From: Epiperipatus broadwayi
Lineage: Eukaryota; Onychophora; Udeonychophora; Euonychophora; Peripatidae
Assembly (NCBI GenBank): GCA_028023455.1
Contig: JAQFVV010006352.1
Span: 2,500,204-2,564,203, forward strand
DNA: 64,000 nucleotides
Reading direction: 5' to 3'
Position 1 is the first letter of the stretch. Each line of letters opens with the position of its first letter. The position numbers and the translations under genes are program-made. Of the stretch, positions 24,091-35,321 are shown piece by piece. The notes under the pieces are model-generated. The model searched no databases. It was not told the origin of the DNA and worked only from the letters and a program-made list of their open reading frames with translations.

Positions 24091-24887
24091 TAGAAAATAA
24101 TTTAAGAGCTCTGCAGTTTTGAAGATATTGACTATCTCTTCCTGCAGCTTAGTCATCTGGCATTTGGAAATAGGCATTATGGCACTCTTTTTTGGTTAGG
24201 TTTCTTGGTAATGAAGTCCTTATTTGGCAGCAGGCTTTATCTGGAACTCTCTATCACAGAGATGATAATGATCACTTACCATGGCAGCATGTAGCATAGG
24301 GCAGAAAGTGACCATTCTCTTGGGGGGAAAATGGCAAATCTGGGTTTTCTATGTGCTCATTATATGATTTTACAGAGCCAAATATAGGATATTTATACTA
24401 TTTTTGTACTCCTATATTATTTTTTTTCCACAAGCTAAATTCATGGCAGAGAAATCCATTAATTTGTTTGCAATGTTGATTTTAAATATTTAAAATTGAC
24501 TACTATTGTTTAATTTTTTTAATCATCTAATTTTATCTTAGTTTAGCCAACTCAATTCCCAATAGAATCAAAATAGTTTTGTTAGATGAGTTTTTTTCTA
24601 CCAAGTTATGCTTTAAATATTATTGTCAAAATATAGATTTATAGATGTAACTTTCAGGCTATCCTAAACAGGTGCATGTGACATAATTTTTATTGACAAC
24701 ACATTTATTTTAAATTTAGAAATTTAACAGATCTTTTTATAAAATTTTATTAAATATGTGTGCTGGTCCTAGGCGAAATTATACATATATATGTGATTCT
24801 CAATGAAACTAATCAAATAAAATTACAAATACACTGCAGTATATCAAAATCAATTATACATCACAGCCTGTACTCACATATATATAT
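24091..24887. other. Spacer, weak exon-like patch
   Basis: On the minus strand a GC-richer patch at 24275-24370 ends in a strong splice-donor match (CATG|GTAAGT at about 24283-24275), but no good acceptor or coding partner was found. Nothing else was recognised. Confidence 0.3.
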
Positions 24888-24891
24888 ATAT

Positions 24892-26644
24892 TGTAACCGG
24901 GCCAGCAACACACAACCCTTTTATTACTTCAGTTGTATTTATTTCCTGAGGAGCATGTTGCAGGAATGAACTATCAATTGGCATTACTAAATGCAGATGT
25001 TAATCCCACCCCCACAACAATATTTCCTGCTCATCAGAGGATGTAGCACTATAGAGGCTGGAAGCATCTAGTTATTTATATATTTGGTTTTTCAAACAGC
25101 ACCACTAGAGTTCCATCTCACTGCAACCTTACATACCTAGGTCTAGTTATGCCAGATGTAGCTCAGGAGGAATGACATTCTTGTGAATCAGTGCAATGAA
25201 TGATGAGTGATGCAATACAAAACAAAATAGATTTGAACAACTGGAACCAGAATTAATTTTAAGTAACAATTTTATTTAATAACAATTAATAAGTAAGTCC
25301 TTCTAATATATTTCCTGTAATGAGAAGAAGAGTAAAGGAATACATTTCAAATAGATTGTCCAAGCAGAACTCATTTTTCAGTTGAGGTGATAAGAAGATT
25401 ATAGATACATTTCTAATAGATTGTCCAAGCAAAACTTATTTTTCAGTTCAGGTGATGAGAAGATTATAGATACATTTCCAATAGATTGAGCAAGCAAAAC
25501 TTATTTTTTAGTTCAGGTGACAAGAAGTGTTTTAAGCAGTACACATATATAATTCATATGCACATACTTACTGACTAGTAATTTTAAGTCCATAGAATCA
25601 TTAAAATAGATATACATATGATATTACTAAGTAAATGTTTTAACCATTTATTCCAGGGTTTCTAGAAGTATTTTTAAGCAGTATGCATATATAATTTATA
25701 TGCACATACTTATTGACTAATAATTTTAAGTCCATAGAATCATTAAAATAGATATACGTATGATATTACTAAGTAAATGTTTTAACCATTTATTCCAGGG
25801 CTTTTAGAAGTATTTTTAAGCAGTACGCATATATAATTTATATGCACATACTTATTAACTAATAATTTTGTCCATAGAATCTTAAAATAGATATGTGTAT
25901 GATATTACTAAGAAAATGTTTTAACCATTTATTCCAGGGCTTTTAGAAGTATTTTTAAATAGTACACATATATAATTTATAAAATAATTAGCATTTAACT
26001 AATGAAATACACATGAGTGTTTTAATTAAATAACACAATTTTCATTTCTTGTGTCCTTTTGACTTTGTTAATATCTTTTGCAAAGTAATTTTTCTTGTTT
26101 TCTTATAAATACATATACATATCAAATATTTATGAAATTGTTACCTTATCTTATCCATTTCTTCTTTAACTTCAAGTGGCATGCTAAAGCCTACACAAAA
26201 CAAAAGAAAATGCATTGTATTTAAGCTGAACAGCATTGGTATTTTTCATGATATTGGAATAGGCAAAAATAGAGGTCACGGTGTAGAGAAAGAGAGAATG
26301 TCAAGGGATTATTCTTGCATTGGTGTGATTTCCATACTAATTCTTTCCTTTTTCATCATTAATGGTGACTGTAAATATTATCTTCTAAGGTTATGATGCT
26401 CAGCTGCTAGTTAAATAGTGAAATAACCGATAAAAAACTGAATATTTCACTATTCACCTTTTTTACAATGAATGGCTGAATGAAAGAACAAACATTCTCC
26501 ACTTCACTACTATGCACTAATCTTCAGATTGATTAGACAGCTCATCCCCCTATATTTTATTTGTTGCAGCTTTTTTTAAGGTGGTAGGGCAAAGTAGTTT
26601 TTTTCTAAAATACATGTGCATGTGAAACAAGCATGCTCATTTCA
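24892..26644 (-). repeat. 3' LTR of family A copy 2
   Basis: On the minus strand it begins TGAAATGAGCATGC and ends CCGGTTACA. Internal tandem arrays include a ~65-bp unit at about 25350-25530 (TCCAAGC-GAACTCATTTTTCAG type) and a ~140-145-bp unit at about 25516-25980 (each with TTAACCATTTATTCCAGGG). The end region near 24892-25030 matches family A copy 1, including the CTGAGGAGCATGTTGCAGGAA stem. Confidence 0.88.
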
Positions 26645-27389
26645 TTACCCCCCACCAAATTTTTGGATGAAATTGCCTAGAAGTACGATTTTATTCCACA
26701 TATTATACACTTCATCTCTCATTACTGCATCTCTACTGTTTTTAGATGTGCTAATGAAATAGGTAAGATGAGCTGGAAAAGTGAATACATGAACTGTAGC
26801 CTCCAATGCCAGAATAAGTAGATGGCCAAACATAAACCACCAGTACACACTGCACCATGACATCATGAAAAAATACCTCATTTTTAAGCACTACCTCTCT
26901 TGTACCTAGAAGGATCATCCAACAAATATTATGAGCCAAAAAAAATAATTTGGCACTCAGCAAACCCTGCTCAACTTCTGTGAGTCTTAAGGGCTTATTC
27001 ATTTGGTCTACTCATGAGACCAAGGCCTATACATGAATCCTATAAATACATACTGCTGGACTACTCTCAGAGGTCCACATACAGATCTGGATAGTGCCAA
27101 GCATATACTTTGGAGCATCATAACACAATGCATCCAAGCAGCTCTGATCAATCATCCACCAATCTCAACATGAAAAATACAAGTCCATGCATCACTACAT
27201 CACACTCACAAACTTTTTCCATCAGCCATCTCTACTTTATTGTTCTGAATTATAACTACAGTTTGGTTTAGGAGACTGAGGATCATGATCAGTTCTCCTA
27301 TAATACTCTTCTGTATTATAACTGCAACCTGGTTTGGGAGACTGATAATCATGATCAGTTCTCCTATCGCATCTTTCCTTGTTTTGAGG
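26645..27389 (-). other. PPT and non-coding interior of family A copy 2
   Basis: GGTGGGGGGTAA on the minus strand abuts the 3' LTR. The rest aligns with 11093-11741 of copy 1 without a conserved frame. Confidence 0.65.
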
Positions 27390-28991
27390 CTATATACTTC
27401 TGTTTTGTTCTATTTTCAGGCATTTTTCAGGCCATACGTCATCACGATGGCTTGTATTTCTAGCCACACTTTCTTGCAGGTTAAGATCACTATTTTATCT
27501 TCTTATAACATGGGTTTGATAAGGGTTCTGTGCATTGCCTGTTGAATATCTTCTTTGCCTTTTCCATGATGGTGTCTGATTTCTTTGGTGCTGATACCAT
27601 GGTGGTGGGTCATAGTTGCTATATTGCCGAGGAAGCATTTTCATTTTGTATCTGATGGCTCCTATTCTAGGCCCATCATCTCTTCTATAAGGAGGTTTAT
27701 TTGTGGTTGCTTTGCTCCTCTGTCCTTGGCTGCTGATGCACCACTGCTATTGTAGGCTGTTAATAGTTCGGCAACCTGCTTAATAGATCGATGATCAGTC
27801 TCAATCAGCATTCTTTCTATGTAACTTGGGAAGCTGTGCCATATCAACCTAATAATCTGGAGTTCAGATAGAGTGTCAGATGTCAAGGCTCTCAACCTGG
27901 CCACCTGTCTTCTAAAGAAGAGTGTATAAGGCTCTCCAGGTAGACATTTCTCCTGGGACACCTTATATTTAATCCCCTCCTGATAATCATTGCTCCAGTA
28001 ACAGTTCATTAGTGCTCCTTTAACCTCATCAAAATTTGTAGGTTGGGTAAACAGTGAATCCCACCATGCTTGCGCTGCACCTTGGAGATGACAGTTTTCC
28101 TCTTCTGTCAATACATTAATACTAAAGTATCTCTACAAACTTTTTACATATTCTATCGGTGCTTCATTACAGCTCCCTGAAAAAGTTCTAATTTTTAAGA
28201 ATTGGTTTACAATTCCAGACATCTGGTTGGTTGTAGGGACTTCATGACCAACTTGGCAATTTTCTTCTTGACTTTCTTTTTGGACTGTTTCTGCTTCTTT
28301 TTGTTTAGGCAAGATATTGCTATTTTTGATTTCCATCTCTTTCTTCTGGGTGGTCAATATAACCACCTGCTCCTGCATGGATTCTTGAATTTTTATTATT
28401 TTTGTATCGATGGCCTCACATATCTGGGTCATTTTAACTTCTTGCTCTATTAATGAGCCTTTAACTTCATCCATGACCTCTTCTTTTATTTTTAATATTT
28501 GATCATTTATCTGCTTAATTATTCACTCAAGCTTTTCATTCTGTTTTTCCACTGCTTCTATGATTTGTTTATCTCTTTTTTTATCATCTTCTTCTCGTTG
28601 TTTGTTATCCTCTTCTCTTTGTTTATCTCTTTTTTGGTTATCTTCTCATTGTTTGATATCATCTTCTCTTTGTTTATCTCTTTTTTGGTTATCTTCTTCT
28701 CATTGCTTGATATAATCTTCTCTTTGTTTATCTCTTTTTTGGTTATCTTCTTCTCATTGGTTAATATCATCTTCTCTTTGCTTATCTCTTTTTTGGTTAT
28801 CTTCTTCTCGTTGTTTGATATCCATCTTCTCTTTGTTTATCTCTTTTTTTGTTATCTTCTTTTATAATTTCTATTAACTGGGCTAACATGGACATCTCCC
28901 CTGTTTTCTCTGATTGCTTTTGCTCATCCACTTTGGCTTCTTGTTTATCTTCTTTCTCAGGAAGATCCTCTATGCTTTCTGTATTCATCAT
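27390..28991 (-). pseudogene. gag pseudogene of family A copy 2
   Basis: The frame starts at 28991 with MMNTESIEDLPEKEDKQEAK and runs into the charged repeat tract (28560-28850), which is frameshifted. It resumes as MDEVKGSLIEQEVKMTQIC and runs to YVKSL, where TAG at about 28133 replaces the Glu codon of copy 1. It continues with an in-frame loss of several codons (LTEEENCHLQG, compare the longer LTEEAKMAIACSYLQG) and then AQAWWDSLF, FDEVKGALMNCYW and VAELLTAY. A frameshift near 27700 then moves the basic tail (PPYRRDD type) to another frame. Comparison with copy 1 shows where the true N-terminus lies and that Gag once had about 530 residues. Confidence 0.82.
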
Positions 28992-29249
28992 TTTTTTAGT
29001 TTGTTGATCTGGTTATCATCAATGTTTTATTCTACAGTTTATTTGTATTTTTTTATATTTCAAATTTGATAAGCTTCTGTCTCCATCCACACCATGATTT
29101 AACTCCATCTTCTTTGAAATGCCTGTTTTATTCTCTATGCCATTCATTTTTGTGTTGTTTTTCCTTTAAACTTTTATTTTTCCACCCTTCTTGAATGAGT
29201 CACATCACTGCATCATATGTACTGTTCATATCACAGAATCATGACCTGC

Positions 29250-29300
29250 TTATGCCTATGGGTATGCTATCTAGATAAGGCCTCACAGTAGGGCATCAAA
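29250..29300 (-). other. Degraded primer-binding site, family A copy 2
   Basis: The minus strand reads TTTGATGCCCTACTGTGAGG where copy 1 has TTTGGCGCC. A single copy of the unit that is tandemly repeated in copy 1 is present. Confidence 0.6.
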
Positions 29301-30956
29301 CGTAACCGGACCAGAAACACACAACCCTTTTATTACTTCAGTTGTATTTATTTCCTGATGAGCATGTTGCAGGAATAAAGTATCAATTGGCATTACTAAA
29401 TGCAGATGTTAATCCCACCCCCCACAACAATATTTCCTGCTCATCAGAAGATGTAGCACCATAGAGGCTGGAAGCATCTAGTTATTTATATGTTTGGTTT
29501 TCCAAACAGCACCACTAGAGTTCCATCTCACTACAACCTTATGTACCTAGGTCTAGTTATGTCAGACATAATTCAGGAGGCATGAGATTCTTGTGAATCA
29601 GTGCAATGAATGATGAGTGATGCAATAAAAAACAAAATAGATTTGAACAACTGGAACCAGAATTAATTTTAAGTAACAATTTTATTTAATAACAATTAAT
29701 AAGTAAGTCGCTCTCATATATTTCCTGTAATGAGAAGAAGAGTAAAGGAATACATCTCAAATAGATTGTCCAAGCAGAACTCATTTTTCAGTTCAGGTGA
29801 TGAGAAGATTATAGATACATTTCCAATAGATTGTCTAAGCAAAACTCATTTTTCAGTTCGGGTGGGTGATGAGAAAATTATAGATACATTTCCAATAGAT
29901 TGTCCAAGCAAAACTTATTTTTCAGTTCAGGTGATGAGAAGTGTTTTAAGCAGTATGCATATATAATTCATACGCACATACTTACTGACTAGTAATTTTA
30001 AGTCTATAGAATCATTAAAATAGATATACGTATGATATTACTAAGTAAATGTTTTAACCATTTATTCCAGGGTTTCTAGAAGTATTTTTAAGTGGTACGC
30101 ATATATAATTTATATGCACATACTTATTGACTAATAATTTTAAGTCCATAGAATCATTAAAATAGATATACGTATGATATTACTAAGTAAATGTTTTAAC
30201 CATTTATTCCAGGGCTTTTAGAAGTATTTTTTAATAGTACACATATATAATTTATAAAATAATTAGCATTTAACTAATGAAATATACATGAGTGTTTTAA
30301 TTAAATAACATGATTTTCGTTTCTTGTGTGTTTTCAATTAAGGGAAAGCAAAAAAACAAAAAACATTGTCAACTTTTGACTAAGTTAATATCTTTTGCAA
30401 AGTAATTTTTCTTGTTTTCTTATAAATACATATATGTATCGAAAATTTATGAAATTGTTACCTTATCTTATCCATTTCTTCTTTAACTTCAAGTGGCATG
30501 CTAAAGCCTACACAAAACAAAAGAAAAGGCTTTGTATTTAAGCTGAACAGCATTGGTATTTTTCCTGATATTGGAACAGGCAAAAATAGAGGTTCACGGT
30601 GCAGAGAAAGAGAGAATGTCAAGGGATTATTTTTGCATTGGTATGATTTCCATACTAATTCTTTCCTTTTTCATCATTAATGGTGACTGTAAATATTATC
30701 TTCTAAGGTTAGGATGCTCAGCTGTTAGTTAAATAGTGAAATAACCGATAAAAAACTGAATTTTTCACTATTCACCTTTTTTACAACGAATGGCTGAACG
30801 AAAGAACAAACATTCTTCTCCACTTCACTACTATGCATTAATCTTCAGATTGATTAGACAGTTCAGCCCTCTATATTTTATTTGTTGCAGCTTGGTAGGG
30901 CAAAGTAGTTTTTTTTCTAAAATACATGCACATGTGAAACAAGCATGCTCGTTTCA
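29301..30956 (-). repeat. 5' LTR of family A copy 2
   Basis: Homologous to 24892-26644, with two instead of three of the ~145-bp units and an insertion of about 35 bp near 30330. The terminal T is mutated to C at 29301. Confidence 0.88.
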
Positions 30957-31266
30957 ATATATATAATTAGATACCAACCAGTAACCACCTAAACATTTAC
31001 AGTTAAAACAGTAATCAATACCTCTTACTCCTGTCAAGGCAACCTTCACACCTTTTAATAGCAAAAATGGAAATCAATTCTTACTAATGGTCCATTGAAT
31101 ATATATGGACACTTAAAGATTGCAACTTGACTACAGACTATGAAATATTAATACAATGAAATTTAAGTAAACCTCTTTAAACATGTAATAAACATGTCAC
31201 TGTAATGCAGACTAATAAATAGTCAATTATAACATTACAAACTGCAATACTTTTAAATTGCTCATG

Positions 31267-31268
<2 letters not shown>
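30957..31268. other. Spacer, nothing recognised
   Basis: AT-rich sequence between the family A element and a long TA tract. Confidence 0.4.

Positions 31269-31355
<87 letters not shown>
31269..31355. repeat. (AT)n microsatellite, ~87 bp
   Basis: Pure dinucleotide repeat left of the PLE unit. The Ile-Tyr frame through it is an artefact. Confidence 0.95.
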
Positions 31356-31358
<3 letters not shown>

Positions 31359-31431
31359 GTAAAAGTACAATACCCTTATAAAAAATATTATATAAAACAT
31401 AAATAATTAATGGTAAATGCAATATTATAGT

Positions 31432-31493
31432 TTAAATTCCTTCAAAGCACTTTCAGTTAAGTAGTAATCCTCTTCAGCTTTAACTGAATTTCA
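31432..31493 (-). ncRNA. Hammerhead-like motif, left arm
   Basis: Minus strand: stem I strands GAAATTC and GGAATTT, core CTGAAGA (fits CUGANGA exactly), weak stem II (TTA/TAA), then GAAA, GTGC and UU. The conserved core residues are canonical, but stem II is poor. Confidence 0.45.
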
Positions 31494-31749
31494 AATTTTT
31501 TAAAATTAATGTTATGTAAATTTCCATAAGCTGTGTATTCTTTGACCACAAAAAAACTTGTAATTATAAGTTTACATTTAATGGTAATGAAATAAAAATA
31601 TTAATGAAAGAAAGGAGTCATAAAAAGAAAAAAAATTAAAGAGGCAATTTTGATTGATAAATATAATGATGATGTTATTAATAGGTAAGTTGCAAATACA
31701 GCCATACACAGCTTATGGAAATTTATGTAACATTAAGTTTAAAAAAATT

Positions 31750-31811
31750 TGAAATTCTGTTAAAGCTGATGAGGATTACTATGTTATTGAAAGCACTTTG
31801 AAGGAATTTGA
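31750..31811 (+). ncRNA. Hammerhead-like motif, right arm
   Basis: Core CTGATGA at 31766-31772 is canonical. Stem II is ATTAC/GTTAT with one T-T mismatch (31775-31779, 31783-31787). GAAA is at 31789-31792, followed by GCAC and UU. Stem I pairs AAATTC (31752-31757) with GAATTT (31804-31809). The order fits type I hammerheads reported from Penelope-like elements. Confidence 0.5.
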
Positions 31812-31836
31812 ACTATAATATTACATTTACCATTAT

Positions 31837-32319
31837 ATATATATATATATATTGTACAGGATAGAAAGTCCATCCTTACTTTTTCAAGCTATAATATGGT
31901 TTTAAAAAAATGTCTGTGTTATAGTTTTATTTAAGGGTTTGTAGATAAGTTATTAGTGTATTGTTCGTAATAGTTTTATTGTTATATAGTTCAGGTTTAT
32001 TTATTTTTATGATATCTGCTTTGTTTGAGTTCCTCATTATAATGGCAAACTATATGTGTATATAATTATCAATGTATGTATAAAAAAATAATTATTAGCA
32101 ATAGTATTTAAATTGCTAAATATAAATATATTCTACCTTTATTTATTTATTTATTTAAAAAAAAAAATAATAATAATATTTATTTGGTTTGTAAATTATC
32201 ACGTAAATCTTTCAATATAATATATATGTATTTTTTTTTAATTGAAATTATTTCCTATTTTTTTTTATTTTAAAAAAGTTTAAATTGCAAACAAAAAAAT
32301 GTTAAAGATTATTTTTGAA
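31837..32319. other. Spacer, nothing recognised
   Basis: AT-rich sequence, including a TA tract at about 31834-31852. No gene or element end is visible. Confidence 0.4.
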
Positions 32320-32350
32320 TCAGCACGTGATTTATGAAAGGCGGGAATCT
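32320..32350 (+). promoter_or_regulatory. Possible promoter sites (E-box, E2F-like)
   Basis: CACGTG at about 32323-32328 is a palindromic E-box, and GGCGGGAA at 32340-32347 equals the E2F consensus. Both stand out in DNA this AT-rich and lie about 0.37 kb upstream of a possible start codon with splice sites at 32708. The link to that gene is inference. Confidence 0.35.
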
Positions 32351-32707
32351 TTGGCAGGTGATAGAAAATTAAAAGAAGGAAGACATTATTATTTTCGTTC
32401 GTCGTTATTTTTTTAATTGCTCTTATAAATATCATTAAAAAAATATTGGATTAAGGATTTCTACACAAAAACGATGTGCTAATTTACAACTTTATCATTT
32501 TGAGGCTTGGCTTTTCGGCTTGCCTATTATTAACATCAGTGGAAACTTCAGTAAAACATGGGATTTCAAAAATCAACCGGTATTTGTCAAAAAGTTTTAA
32601 AAATAGCTATTATACTTAAATAATGTATCTCATTATAACTTTCAAATTATTTAATGATTCGAAAATCATATTCAATTTCATCGCGTATATAACAGAGCAT
32701 TCAAGAA

Positions 32708-32858
32708 ATGGCTAAAAATAATGGTTTTATACAAGAAGTAAATCTCTTCATTTATAAGCAATATGTACATATTCATGTCTATCAAGCTATTTTAGGATGA
32801 AGAAAATAAAGTCAGTGCTGAAGATAACTTTCAATTATTAAACACTAGTGCAATTAAG
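32708..32858 (+). CDS. Candidate first coding exons of an unrecognised host gene
   Basis: An ATG at 32708 opens ten codons (MAKNNGFIQE) to a GTAAAT donor at 32738. A 58-bp candidate intron ends in CTATTTTAG at 32795. The next block (32796-32858) continues in phase as DEENKVSAEDNFQLLNTSAI plus K and stops exactly at an AAG|GTAAAG donor. The preserved phase, the two matching donors and codon use unlike the surrounding DNA support a real exon pair. Translation straight through the proposed intron also stays open for 20 codons, so the intron is not proven. The product is not recognised; it is acidic and hydrophilic. A further possible exon lies at 34696. Confidence 0.4.
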
Positions 32859-34695
32859 GTAAAGAAACAAACTATATCTTATTTTTTATTTTTATGCAAT
32901 ATGTAATATATCTTTGTAAAGGAATATATAATTGAACTGTTAACACTAGCTTACAATTTATTTATTTTTTGAATTTAAAATTTTAAGAATAATGAAAGTT
33001 GATTTTAATATATACATTTGTATATTTATTTTAAAGATATTTTGTAACTCAAACTATGCCAATATGTGTTATTATAAATATATATAATTTTTTTTTCTTT
33101 TGACATTCAAGTATAATAAATAATAAAATTCATTTGTCAATTTAAACTAGAATGCAATAAATTAAATTTAATACATATAAGAATTGTATAAGTGTACAGA
33201 TTTATAAAAATGTATTTATAAGCAATATCATTGTTTAACAATTATCTTAGTTTTTCAATTAGTATTTTAACAACATGATTATATTTATTCATATCCATTA
33301 AATCTTATAATATTAAAACATTTAATATTTCATACGTGTGTGCATTATATATATTCGTACCACTATTTCATATGCTAATCATTATCTTTAACTATATGTA
33401 AATCAGTTGATTTTTAAACCTATTTGTTGGTGCAGACATTACTTATTATTTATTGAGGTTAAAATTATAGTAATAACTTTAGTCCATTATTGTAGAGGTT
33501 TTTTTCCTTATCTTGGTATTGTTAGTTGTAGAATTGCTTTAGTATATTAGGCTTCATTTATTACAGTTAGTGTTGTTACTGGATAGAGTGGATAAGATCC
33601 CCATTCCTATTAGTTATTCATCCATGAGTGATAGTGCTTATATTTCTAGTGATGGTGATCACATATTTCTAAATACCTAGTGTGTTGTATTTTGGTGAGC
33701 CTCTCCATATATATATATATTTCTTGTGCACTGAGACATAAAGGTCCAGGCATCTTCTTTTACCTCAAATGTAGGTGTTACTTTGGAAGCCACCACGCTT
33801 TTGATATTTATGCTAGTTGCATTATAGAATCCTCTTATGATTTATCACTCATGAGATTTAATTTAAATTTTCCACCACAGTAGGTGAAGATGTTGGTATT
33901 TTAGTATGCAATACCAAGATAAGTTTGTTTGAAGTCTGGATTCCTTTAGGATGTACTCAACTATATTGGTTCTTTAAATTATAAGAATGTCTGTGTTTTG
34001 TGTTATCCTAATTTGTAATCATTTTGCAAACCAACCAACAATATTTAGTAATTATAAATGTTTGAATTCATAAGTATATGGCCAGTTAGTATAGTCCACA
34101 CATATTATGTATATGCTATCATCATCTAAAACTTTTCCAATGTAAATGTAAATTACTTAATTATTTTTAAATGTTTACTTAGATGATTTACATTATATGG
34201 ACAATGAATTCAGAATTTATATGTGTATAAGTGACTTTTAATAAATGCCTCATTCATTGAATTCATTATTTGCTAATTTAATCATTTAGTCATTTGCTAT
34301 TTCTAATTGATATTTATTTAAAGTAGTATTTAAAAGAAATGTATTAAAGAAGTACATATATAATTTAGATTTTTGATACAACAAGATATCTCCAATTTGT
34401 TTATTAATTTGTATATTTATCCTATTTCATAACATCTTATACAGTTCTTATATAAACATAAATTGCAAATTATTAGTGTTATGGTTAAACTCTATACTTA
34501 GTTTACACATAAAAAATTAAGTATTTGTAAAGTATAAATTATTCTTATTTTTCCTAAATATGTATGTGTGCATATGCATGCCATTATAAATATAAAGTTG
34601 CAATGTTAAAATAAAGCTACATCAATTATTTTATATAAAAGAATGATTTTGAGTTTTATTTGAGATTTATTAATTTTCTTTTTCTTTATTTTTAG
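32859..34695 (+). other. Probable intron or spacer
   Basis: AT-rich with no element recognised. It would be an intron if the exons on either side belong together. Confidence 0.3.
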
Positions 34696-34744
34696 TACAG
34701 CAGTTCTACCAACTAGTCAATGTGGAAGTAGTAAAAAAAAATTG
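34696..34744 (+). CDS. Candidate downstream exon, unrecognised
   Basis: TTTCTTTATTTTTAG at 34681-34695 is a good acceptor with a pyrimidine tract. The 49 bp that follow are open in two frames: TAVLPTSQCGSSKKKL, and QQFYQLVNVEVVKKN. They end at G|GTAATA. The phase-0 reading expected from the exon at 32796-32858 meets a TAG, so the direct join is not clean unless another donor is used. If not spliced out, the first frame ends with VISIE and a TAA just before AATAAA-type signals. Confidence 0.25.
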
Positions 34745-35211
34745 GTAATATCAATTGAATAAATATATTTTGGATTTAATAAAATTCCGTTTGTTCCGAA
34801 ATTTATTTAGTATATAATTAAACATAAGTTAAATTAGCCCTGAGACCTAATTAGCAATATATTTCAGTCAATGCTCAAGATTATTAAGTTTGTGATATAG
34901 TAGCCGTGGTAATATTATAGTTTGATATATTTATTTTGAAGTAATTTATTTTGTTTTAACTTGATATATGTACACAAATGCTATTAAATAGGTATTACAT
35001 TTATTATCTTCATATTATTTCTTCTTGCATTGTATATGCATTTTGTTATAGTGACAAGTTACTATGAAATTCGGTTAATTTATGAGTGCCTCATAGATAT
35101 ATCTTATTTAAATTTTTTTCTTATTTCTAATATGTTATCCATTACAATTGGAACTAACGTTTGGGATCTTCTTTCTTCAATTTAAATAGAATGCAGCAAT
35201 TACAATCCATT

Positions 35212-35214
<3 letters not shown>
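34745..35214. other. Spacer, nothing recognised
   Basis: AT-rich sequence before the next microsatellite. The stretch with AATAAAATTCCGTTTGTT at about 34777 resembles 58124 onward only weakly. Confidence 0.35.

Positions 35215-35301
<87 letters not shown>
35215..35301. repeat. (AT)n microsatellite, ~87 bp
   Basis: Pure TA repeat, followed by TATTACAA and a second TA run in which the family B element is inserted. Confidence 0.95.
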
Positions 35302-35304
<3 letters not shown>

Positions 35305-35321
35305 ACAATATATATATATAT

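Larger units (their letters stand above)
24892..30956 (-). mobile_element. Gag-only LTR retrotransposon, family A copy 2 (old)
   Basis: Same architecture and orientation as 9088-15789, with LTRs at 24892-26644 and 29301-30956. The leader, the gag gene and the gag-to-PPT spacer are homologous throughout, but the LTR tandem repeats are completely different. Gag is broken and the right LTR has a mutated end (CGTAACCGG for TGTAACCGG). ATAT lies on both sides (24888-24891 and 30957-30960), again a TA target. The left LTR carries an extra repeat unit of about 145 bp. By eye the LTRs differ more than in copy 1, so this insertion is older. Confidence 0.9.
31409..31836 (+). mobile_element. Compact PLE unit with inverted terminal repeats
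   Basis: Arms at 31409-31539 and 31702-31836 are inverted repeats of about 132 bp with roughly 10% mismatch. The spacer (31545-31695) on the plus strand translates as FDHKKTCNYKFTFNGNEIKI, then KKKIKEAILIDKYNDDVINR before a stop. It aligns with the end of the PLE endonuclease domain seen at 23.9 kb and 61.5 kb. Each arm contains a hammerhead-like motif. The layout matches the better preserved unit at 59903-60767, so this is an older or shorter example of the same kind of insertion. TA repeats lie on both sides. Confidence 0.75.

Noticed and set aside
24275-24370. Minus-strand patch ending in a GTAAGT donor
   Set aside because: No credible acceptor upstream and no second exon. A six-base donor match is expected by chance in a window this size.
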